Origin: a virus
Length of the DNA stretch: 47,293 bases
Virus record (IMG/VR): IMGVR_UViG_3300042372_000399
Coordinates: 1-47,293 of that record
Strand: one strand, 5' to 3'
Position numbers and translations under genes: made by a program. Each line of letters opens with the position of its first letter. Within the stretch, counting starts at the first letter, position 1. The notes beneath the pieces are model-generated. The model did not search any database, had not been told where the DNA came from, and saw only the letters and a list, made by a program, of their open reading frames with translations. This document shows, one piece after another, positions 41,376 through 47,293 of the stretch.

Positions 41376-41645
41376 ATGTTTGATCCCGAAATTTATGATT
41401 CGGCGCTCTTTAAGATTGTTCAAAAGGTTGGCAGCATTGCAGCGCTGGCTGAAATTCTGGGCGTGTCGCGCCAAGTCGTATACACTTGGGTCAGGGCACG
41501 TGGTGTACCTCCTCGGCAAGCAATCAAGCTTGAACAGTTGTACGGCACGCCGCGCCAAGAGCTTGTCTATCCTAAAATGCGCGCTTTTTTTAGCGCAGGT
41601 AACATTTCGGACGACGCGCTGTCAACCTACCTACCGCGCATTTAA
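41376..41645 (+). CDS. Cro/YdaS-like HTH regulator
   Basis: The 89-aa protein has FKIVQKVGSIAALAEILGVS followed by RQVVYTWVRARGVPPRQAIK, a helix-turn-helix of the YdaS/Cro type, in which the second helix ends with a VPP-type turn. The ATG at 41376 with CGGAGA is chosen; the frame is open further upstream but there is no site and the region holds the promoters. It is the nearest gene to the divergent control region and probably regulates it, as Cro-like proteins do. Confidence 0.75.
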   Translation: MFDPEIYDSALFKIVQKVGSIAALAEILGVSRQVVYTWVRARGVPPRQAIKLEQLYGTPRQELVYPKMRAFFSAGNISDDALSTYLPRI

Positions 41646-41748
41646 CATCGCTAATTATATCGCTAAGACGTGCTAGACCTATTGACAGATTACGTCAAAA
41701 GTGGACATGCTAAGACACGCATGACACATGCAAGTGTCGAGAGGATAC

Positions 41749-41937
41749 ATGTCCAAAAACAATTTACTTTCTGCTAAAATCCTTGCTGAGCGGCTGTCTA
41801 TAGCCCGGCCCACTATCTATGAGCTTATGCGCAAGCACAGCTTCCCCCGACCTGTTAAGCTCGGGTCTCGCAGCTTATGGCTCGAAGATGAGGTGAACGC
41901 TTGGCTAAACTCACTTGCAGAGGCGCGCAATGGCTGA
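41749..41937 (+). CDS. AlpA-like HTH regulator
   Basis: A 62-aa protein, LLSAKILAERLSIARPTIYE, then HSFPRPVKLGSRSLWLEDEV, the winged-helix pattern of AlpA/excisionase-type regulators (MerR-like fold). AGAGG lies four bases before the ATG at 41749, so this start is preferred to one seven codons earlier. Its stop overlaps the VapE start. In other elements AlpA regulates integration or excision; no integrase is seen here, so here it may regulate the replication gene downstream. Confidence 0.75.
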   Translation: MSKNNLLSAKILAERLSIARPTIYELMRKHSFPRPVKLGSRSLWLEDEVNAWLNSLAEARNG

Positions 41938-44191
41938 TCAACTAACAGTTCTTCGCTCGCCTTCACAACGCATGTGCAAGGTATGGCTCGCCGACGGGAC
42001 CATTCAACAGTACGATCTGGCCAAATGGTTTAGCGTTTCCCAGCATAACGTTACCGATATTCACGAACTATCCGCACTATTGTCCCGGCTAGAGTCGGAC
42101 AGTAAGGCGTGTATCATACGCGGCACCCCTAAGAGCGAAATTGATTTAGGTCGGTCGGCTCGGCGAATTATTGATAATTTTGATGACAAGCCATTGCACA
42201 CCGTGCTGGTGGAGATCGACAATTATGCGCCTGTCATTAACGACCCCCTACTTGAGTCGGAAGATGCAGCGTTAGAATATATAAACGAGTGCCTACCCGC
42301 ACCGTTTCAAAACGCTTCTTTCCACTGGCAGCTATCCAACAGCGCAGGCACTCCCGGTAAGACGCACATACTCAAGGCCCATTTATGGTTTTTTCTAGAG
42401 CGTCCGTATACGAGCGCGGAGCTAAGAGCCTGGGCGGTTAGCGCCAATTTACCGCTAGATCGTTCTGTCTTTCAGTCGGTCCAAATACATTATACATCTG
42501 CACCAGTGTTTGAGACTGGGTGCTCTAACCCGGTAGGGAAGCGCTCTGGGCTGTATGAAGGGTTGTGGGATCAGGTGCCCTTAGATATTGACACGTCCGC
42601 GCTGGACCTTCGCGTACAGTCTGCGCGCAAGCGCGGTGAGCGTATAGCCGACGTCAAGGACCCTGTTGCTAACTGGATTTATAAGCAGTGGGATACATGG
42701 GGTGAACTTGCCAATGGCGGCATAGTCATTACTTGTCCTTTTGAAAGCCAACATTCTCAGCCGAGGCGCGACAACGACACATCTACCTGCTATTTCCCTG
42801 CGGGTACGAACTCGTATGCCGAAGGTAGTTTTGTGTGTCTGCATGACCACTGCCGCGATTTGCCTAAGTCCGCTTTTTTGTGCGAGATAGGGTATACCGA
42901 TTCGCAGTTTGCCGAATTAGCAGCCGCTCCTAGCAGCGAGGAAGGAGGGGTAGATACCGATGGCGTGCCCCCTTTTTCTCGGCTTAAAAACGGTACAATC
43001 ATTGCCAATTTGACTAATGTCAAAATGGCTTTGGAGCGCGCCGACATGGCGGGCGTCATGATCCGCAAGGACGTGTTTAAGGAGATGATTGTTTGGTCGG
43101 TGGATGCAGAGCACCCTGTGTGGGTGCCTATCACCGATACCGATCTGACCGAGTTGAGGCTGCGCTTGGAAACCATAGGGTTCCAAACTGTCAAAAAGGA
43201 CCATATGCGCGACATGGTGCATCACCACGCCAGTAAGCATACGATGGACAGTGCAAAAGACTGGATTGCGTCTCTCAAATGGGATGGTGTTCCGCGCATA
43301 GACACCTTTTGGATTGATCACTTCGGCGTTGCAGACGATGCTAGGGGCTATGCGCGAGCCGTGGGTGCCTATGCATGGACAGCTCTGGCTGGGCGATCCT
43401 TGTGCCCCGGTATACAGGCCGATATGGTCCCCATCCTTGCGGGACGTCAAGGCTTGGGGAAGAGCCGGGGGCTGGCGGCTATGTCGCCCGACCCTGAGTT
43501 CGCAGCCTATATGTCGTTCGCGGATAAGGATATAGACAAGGCGCGCAAGATGCGCGGGCGTATGTTGGTTGAGCTTCCTGAATTGCACGGGCTGCGTAGC
43601 CGAGAGCGCGAAGAGATTAAGGCTTGGGTCACACGATCTTTCGAGGAGTGGACCCCTAAGTGGGACGAGATGAACACGGTGTTCAAAAGACGCTGCGTCT
43701 TTTTTGGTACCACTAACGATAATGACTTCTTGGATGACCCTACGGGGGAGCGTCGCTGGCTGCCTTTAGCTGTTGGCGTACAGCCAGGATTTACAGACGT
43801 CAACGTGCAGGGCATACAAGCAGTATGCGATCAGCTATGGGCCGAAGCCGCAGTGCGCTTCGCTGCCAACGGCGTTGAGTGGTCGGCTGCACACAATCTG
43901 TCTAGCGTTGAACACGAGCGTTATAAGGCTGAGGATACCTGGACCGAAGCTGTCCACACTTGGCTGGACTCTCCTACATTAGAGGGGGAGACGCACCGTG
44001 AGACAGGAATGTTTACGACTTTGGACGTGGCCAGGGGCGCGCTGGATATTCCTGCAAGACTAGCTAAGCACACGGATCAACGCCGTATCGGCAAGGTACT
44101 TCGGGACGCAGGCTATGTGATGGGCGTGAAGCGCGTAGATGGGAAGCCCAAACGCGTATGGTACAAAGAAACGCCCGCCCCTACAGAGTAG
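41930..44191 (+). CDS. VapE-type primase/helicase
   Basis: The 753-aa protein has an N-terminal part (1-300) with archaeo-eukaryotic primase character (for example HILKAHLWFFLERPYTSAEL) and a C-terminal P-loop domain: ILAGRQGLGKS (Walker A), MLVELPELHG (Walker B-like), CVFFGTTNDNDFLDDPTGER and RRWLPLAVG. This is the virulence-associated protein E family used by phages as a primase-helicase at origins. A Cys/His group in the centre (CPFESQHSQ, CYFP, CLHDHC) may be a zinc finger. Start 41930 overlaps the AlpA stop by eight bases. Confidence 0.85.
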   Translation: MADQLTVLRSPSQRMCKVWLADGTIQQYDLAKWFSVSQHNVTDIHELSALLSRLESDSKACIIRGTPKSEIDLGRSARRIIDNFDDKPLHTVLVEIDNYAPVINDPLLESEDAALEYINECLPAPFQNASFHWQLSNSAGTPGKTHILKAHLWFFLERPYTSAELRAWAVSANLPLDRSVFQSVQIHYTSAPVFETGCSNPVGKRSGLYEGLWDQVPLDIDTSALDLRVQSARKRGERIADVKDPVANWIYKQWDTWGELANGGIVITCPFESQHSQPRRDNDTSTCYFPAGTNSYAEGSFVCLHDHCRDLPKSAFLCEIGYTDSQFAELAAAPSSEEGGVDTDGVPPFSRLKNGTIIANLTNVKMALERADMAGVMIRKDVFKEMIVWSVDAEHPVWVPITDTDLTELRLRLETIGFQTVKKDHMRDMVHHHASKHTMDSAKDWIASLKWDGVPRIDTFWIDHFGVADDARGYARAVGAYAWTALAGRSLCPGIQADMVPILAGRQGLGKSRGLAAMSPDPEFAAYMSFADKDIDKARKMRGRMLVELPELHGLRSREREEIKAWVTRSFEEWTPKWDEMNTVFKRRCVFFGTTNDNDFLDDPTGERRWLPLAVGVQPGFTDVNVQGIQAVCDQLWAEAAVRFAANGVEWSAAHNLSSVEHERYKAEDTWTEAVHTWLDSPTLEGETHRETGMFTTLDVARGALDIPARLAKHTDQRRIGKVLRDAGYVMGVKRVDGKPKRVWYKETPAPTE

Positions 44192-44199
44192 GGACGGGC
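44173..44199. terminator. Hairpin at the end of the VapE gene
   Basis: GCCCG-C-CCCTA (44173-44183) pairs with TAGGG-A-CGGGC (44189-44199) with one mismatch; the VapE stop is inside. It lies between convergent genes (44191 and 44286). No good T-run follows, so termination strength is uncertain. The rest of 44200-44285 shows no feature. Confidence 0.45.
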
Positions 44200-44285
44200 T
44201 AGTCGGGGAGGGGAGTATCAAATGACCACGCGCCTACTCTGCTGCGACGCGCAAAAATTGTCAAGAGCCAATTTTATTTATTCCC

Positions 44286-44672
44286 CTATTTTGGGAATGG
44301 TACGTTCTTATATCGGTATCCTCTTACTATGTCGCGGATACAATCGGGATTTACGTCATACTGCCGCGCCAGGGCTTTAATTCCGTGGGTATGCGACGCG
44401 CGCACATATCGCAGTCGAATATCGTGCGCTTGGTCATCCGTTAGTTTTCGAAGACTAAATTTAGGCTTAGAAGCTTTATCTGGGTGAGGCACGTTCTTAT
44501 AGGTATTTCCTCTCGCCAGATAACGCACACTATCTGGCGTTATGCCGTGGCGTTTTGCCACTTTCGTTGCGTTATTTTCAGGGCAATAAGGAACGTATTC
44601 AGAGCGTATGGCGTATACCTGCGCGTCTGTTAGTTTTCGAAGTCTAGCCACTGGGTTAGGCCCTCTCGGCAT
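44286..44672 (-). CDS. Tandem helix-turn-helix protein
   Basis: The 128-aa protein consists of two copies of one 55-60 aa unit: LRKLTDAQVYAIRSEY ... ITPDSVRYLARGNTYKNVP (about 12-65) and LRKLTDDQAHDIRLRY ... VNPDCIRDIVRGYRYKNVP (about 73-125). Each ends with a helix-turn-helix and the RGxxYKNVP tail, as in DNA-binding parts of homing endonucleases and phage regulators. No nuclease domain is attached. The start at 44672 overlaps the GcrA stop by 17 bases. A DNA-binding regulator or a remnant of an endonuclease are both possible. Confidence 0.6.
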   Translation of the reverse strand: MPRGPNPVARLRKLTDAQVYAIRSEYVPYCPENNATKVAKRHGITPDSVRYLARGNTYKNVPHPDKASKPKFSLRKLTDDQAHDIRLRYVRASHTHGIKALARQYDVNPDCIRDIVRGYRYKNVPFPK

Positions 44673-45168
44673 AATAGATGGCCTGCTTAACCACGCTACG
44701 CCAGCCACTTTGATGCACCTTAGTGGTAGCAGGCCTACGTGCCTGTGTGGCGTGGTGAGCGCAGAAGGCAGAACCTCTTTGCTGAAAGTCGCCGCACATG
44801 ATGGCATCGTCTCCGTGACCAGGAGCAAAAGTCTCCGTAATCCAGCGACATCCATCTTTAGGGACAAGGCTTAGAATGGCTGCGCGTTCGCCCAAGGGCT
44901 TTGCAATGGGCGGCGGTGGTGCAACCTGCTGCGCAGCAGCGGGTAGGACCAAGCGTTTACGCATGGGGCGCTTAGCCAGGGTTCCCGTTCTGGGAACACG
45001 CTTGGCGGGGTTGATCACGCCGCTTTTGCGCAAGCGGCGCAACTTGCCGCACACCATGTCTCGAGTTTCCGCGCCTATGGTCTTGGCAATCTCGGTAGGG
45101 AAGAACCCCTCTAAATGCATCCGAACAGTGGTGTCTACGCGCTCTTGTGTCCAAAAATCTTGTGTCAT
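44656..45168 (-). CDS. gcrA: GcrA family cell-cycle regulator
   Basis: The 170-aa protein has the N-terminal GcrA pattern, WTQERVDTTVRMHLEGFFPT followed by EIAKTIGAETRDMVCGKLRRL (HTH, about 5-45), a basic and Pro-rich linker and a C-terminal part with CRWITE ... CGDFQQRGSAFCAHHATQ. GcrA of alphaproteobacteria binds methylated GANTC promoters and sigma70 and drives cell-cycle transcription. The start 45168 overlaps the methyltransferase stop (ATGA) with GGGGC upstream. A phage copy could redirect host RNA polymerase or use the methylated phage DNA. Confidence 0.8.
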   Translation of the reverse strand: MTQDFWTQERVDTTVRMHLEGFFPTEIAKTIGAETRDMVCGKLRRLRKSGVINPAKRVPRTGTLAKRPMRKRLVLPAAAQQVAPPPPIAKPLGERAAILSLVPKDGCRWITETFAPGHGDDAIMCGDFQQRGSAFCAHHATQARRPATTKVHQSGWRSVVKQAIYYAERA

Positions 45169-46422
45169 GTGGTGCCCCTTTTCGTTTTTTCTTCTACTTT
45201 TTGAATCCGTTCGCCAATCCAGCGCATGACAGGAACGGCCATTGAGTTGCCCAACGCCTTGTAGCGCGGGCCGTCTGAGCACTGATCGGCAGGTTTGCCG
45301 CGATACGGGATAGCCGTGTAACCGTCTGGGAAGCCCTGTAGCCGCTCACACTCGGTTGGCGTCAGGCGGCGGACAGATGAATGAATTGCAACGGCGGCGT
45401 GTGTTGCCCGCATCAGGGTGGGGTATGTACCGCCCGCTTGTGGGCGCTGCTGGCTAAGGTTTGCTGCAAAACAAACCACGTCCCCACCCTGGTTGCCACC
45501 AACCGGTCCGCCCGCCATAAGCGGCTGGGCAACATCAACCGCGCGAGCCCTGTAGTCACGCCCGCTATTCATGGGCATAATTGAATAGGCTTGAGCGCCG
45601 CCTTCGCCGCACCTGTTGGTTGGGATCAGGGTCTCGCTCTCGGCATCCTGCCTCCCCATTGCCCCTGCGTTCAGACACATTGCAATCGGCGGCAACAAAC
45701 AGCCCCCCCCCGTCAATATGCTGATTATCAATCCCCTGGTTTTTCCCAAAATTGGCGTTAAGGGTTGGGGCTATGTCGGCGCAGTGCTCGGTAAAATCGC
45801 CGGGGAACCCGCTGCATTGGTTAGCGCCAACGCTAAGGGTATCGGCAATTTTTTTCCCCTTTTCTCGGCTCGGCGCAGGATCCCCGCGCAAGCTTTTGCG
45901 CTCAAAAAGAACCGCTGCGGCAAGACGCCAGTCTCCAAGATAGCCGATAACGAACACACGCTTGCGTCGCTGGGCCAATCCGAAATATTGAGCGTCAAGA
46001 ACTCGGTAGGCGAACCCATACCCGACTTCCCCCAAGCCCGCGAGGATGGAACCAAAATCCCGTCCTCCGTTGCTTGACAAGACGCCGGGGACATTTTCCC
46101 AGACCACCCATCGAGGGCGAAGGAGTTTAGCAAGTTTAAGGAATTCAAGGGCCAAGTTACCACGGCTGTCGTCCATTCCGCCTCTAAGTCCTGCGATGCT
46201 GAATGATTGGCAGGGGGTGCCTCCGACCAAAAGGTCAATTGGTCGGTATTGGTTTGTTTTGATGGTGGTAAAGTCGCCATGTAAAGGAACCTCTGGATAA
46301 TGATGATTAAGAACCGCACGGGGGAAAGGTTCAATTTCAGAAAAGAAAGCTGGCTGCCAGCCTAGTGGATGCCAAGCCACAGTTGCAGCTTCTATTCCGC
46401 TACAGACGGACCCGTAAATCAT
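45165..46422 (-). CDS. C5 cytosine DNA methyltransferase, split at a G9 tract
   Basis: The gene starts GSVCSGIEAATVAW (motif I region), then TPCQSFSIAGLRGG with the catalytic Cys (motif IV), VVWENVPG (motif VI) and QRRKRVF (motif VIII). The C-terminal part, RRLTPTECERLQGFPDGYT and RYKALGNSMAVP (motifs IX-X), is in another frame. The frames meet at nine G on the minus strand (45713-45721): HIDGGG joins CLLPPIAMCLNAG if one G is removed. As read, translation leaves the frame and stops at 45565 without motifs IX-X. It is a homopolymer error, a phase-variable switch or a slippage site. It would methylate phage DNA against host restriction. ATGATT start overlaps the upstream small gene. Confidence 0.8.
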
Positions 46423-46535
46423 ACCATCACCCCCGCGCCCATCGCGCCAAGGTTATAGGCAAACGTCCACAAGCAGATCGTTGCCATTGTTATCAGCGCT
46501 GCTGCTAGCAGCAATAAGATTGAAGTTTTTCCCAC
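46419..46535 (-). CDS. Small single-pass membrane protein with GTG start
   Basis: A 38-aa frame with GTG start and GGAG seven bases upstream: GKTSILLLLAAALITMATICL, a clear hydrophobic segment of about 20 residues, then LWTFAYNLGAMGAGVMV. Its stop overlaps the methyltransferase start as ATGA. It is too short for a named family; small transmembrane proteins in phage early regions often act on host membrane proteins, which is only an inference here. Confidence 0.5.
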   Translation of the reverse strand: MGKTSILLLLAAALITMATICLWTFAYNLGAMGAGVMV

Positions 46536-46736
46536 ATCATTGCTCCTTTTTCTAGTCTGAGTTCCAACCAGGACGGCCTAGCATAGTGCATCCCATGACT
46601 CCGGCGTCGTGTCGGTAATTCTAGCAATCGTGACCGTGCTTAATCCTGTCCTTATGTCAAAAAGTCGGCTGGTTTTTAACATATGCCGGGCTATATGTCA
46701 GTTTGGTTGACGTGTTTGGCATCCCGCATCCCCTGT

Positions 46737-46925
46737 TTAGGGGAAGAGTGATTGATCTGGGGCAAACTTATTGAGCCTAACGCCAGCCGACCGCATTAAC
46801 GCTGCCCTGCGGTAGTCACGTATGTCCGTGCGGACAAAATACACGAGCGCGTCAAGCTCATCAACGCGCTTAGTAAGCTCCACCACCCGCGCCTCAAGCG
46901 CCGCAATCTGTTCGTCTTTGGTCAT
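46737..46925 (-). CDS. Small coiled-coil protein
   Basis: A 62-aa protein MTKDEQIAALEARVVELTKR... with heptad repeats in the first 40 residues, then RRAALMRSAGVRL and a polar end. The ATG at 46925 overlaps the stop of the previous gene (ATGA) and has AGGGGA upstream, which is why the longer frame (to 47009) is not used. The downstream gap 46536-46736 holds only a 34-codon frame without ribosome site. Confidence 0.6.
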   Translation of the reverse strand: MTKDEQIAALEARVVELTKRVDELDALVYFVRTDIRDYRRAALMRSAGVRLNKFAPDQSLFP

Positions 46926-47074
46926 TTCAAATGTTCCCCTGCGGTGGCGGTTAGCTCGCGCATCCGGTGGTACGTCTTTTGCTCCTCCTTTGTTCGGCAG
47001 TGGGCGCACTTACCGTCATAGGTGGAGACCTTACCGTTGCCGCAGCGGCACCTTACCCTAGTATACGCGGTCAT
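46922..47074 (-). CDS. Small zinc-finger-like protein
   Basis: A 50-aa frame, MTAYTRVRCRCGNG..., with CRCG and CAHCR forming C-x-C...C-x2-C, a likely zinc ribbon, and a basic helical C-terminus (TKEEQKTYHRMRELTA). AGGGGAGC lies before the ATG, and the last base of the stop overlaps the next start. Small zinc ribbons in phage early regions are often regulators, but no family is recognised. Confidence 0.6.
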   Translation of the reverse strand: MTAYTRVRCRCGNGKVSTYDGKCAHCRTKEEQKTYHRMRELTATAGEHLK

Positions 47075-47075
47075 T

Positions 47076-47288
47076 TCAGATGCTCCCCTGCTTCGGTGTT
47101 AGCGTAGGGTCGCTGTTATTAAGAACAGCGATGGCCTGCCGATATAGGTCAGCTTTATCCCTCATCTCCAGACTGCGTTTAGTGTACCGTTCGGCGTCGG
47201 AGGCATAAGCCCTAGCGACGTGTTCGGCGGAGACCATGTTTTCGTGAAGCTGCCACAGCGGGGTATCCGCATCATATGGATTGGTCAT
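47076..47288 (-). CDS. Small helical protein at the window edge
   Basis: A 70-aa protein starting MTNPYDADTPLWQLHENMVS with a long helical middle (AYASDAERYTKRSLEMRDKADL). The start is five bases from the window end, so its ribosome site and promoter lie outside, or in the first bases if the genome is circular. It begins the leftward group 47288-44286. The function is unknown. Confidence 0.6.
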   Translation of the reverse strand: MTNPYDADTPLWQLHENMVSAEHVARAYASDAERYTKRSLEMRDKADLYRQAIAVLNNSDPTLTPKQGSI

Positions 47289-47293
47289 TGTGT

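Noticed and set aside
44223-44375. Rightward frame after VapE with GGGAG site
   Set aside because: It overlaps the convergent HTH gene almost completely and has no protein-like pattern.
46578-46682. 34-codon leftward frame in the 46536-46736 gap
   Set aside because: No ribosome site and no overlap with neighbours; treated as noncoding gap.

Overview
The window looks like a complete or nearly complete genome of a short-tailed (podovirus-like) phage. The likely host is an alphaproteobacterium: the phage carries two GcrA-type proteins and a GapR/DUF2312 protein, families typical of that class. The morphology call rests on a large portal, an SU10-type adaptor, a gp10-like tail nozzle, a set of Gly/Ala/Gln-rich putative ejection proteins and the absence of any tape measure or sheath gene. 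The window starts with a heptamer tandem repeat and ends five bases upstream of a leftward gene, so the ends lie in a divergent intergenic region. No integrase and no clear small terminase are visible.

Layout. (1) 1-433: tandem repeat, possible promoter and a strongly structured leader. (2) 434-30896, rightward: HslV-like Ntn hydrolase, large terminase with two inteins, portal, GroES-like protein, scaffold, capsid, fibre-like proteins, lysis cassette (M15 endolysin, holin, Rz/Rz1), adaptor, fibres, nozzle and five ejection-type proteins. One metallophosphoesterase (13838-14812) is inverted inside this operon. (3) 30897-31737: a leftward terminator and a long hairpin-rich stretch containing a perfect tRNA-like T-arm. 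(4) 31738-41233, leftward: early/replication operon with Cas4-like nuclease (DUF2800), DUF2815, GapR-like, family A DNA polymerase, VRR-NUC, GcrA C-terminal domain, SNF2-type helicase with an intein, DUF6378, a membrane protein and Tad2 (anti-Thoeris). (5) 41234-41375: divergent control region. (6) 41376-44191, rightward: Cro/YdaS-like regulator, AlpA-like regulator, VapE-type primase/helicase. (7) 44286-47288, leftward: double-HTH protein, GcrA, C5 DNA methyltransferase broken at a G9 tract, and small proteins.

The most unusual system is the inteins. Three interrupt catalytic motifs of two NTP-driven DNA motors: terminase Walker A, terminase Walker B and helicase motif V. Inside the helicase intein, in a different reading frame, lies a complete HNH homing-endonuclease gene with its own start and ribosome binding site, so the same DNA appears to be read both as endonuclease and as intein linker.

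Also of note: two structured RNA candidates with T-arm-like hairpins, a possible phase-variable methyltransferase, an anti-Thoeris sponge, and a TonB-box-like motif repeated in the ejection proteins. All family names come from reading the translated sequence; no database search was run.
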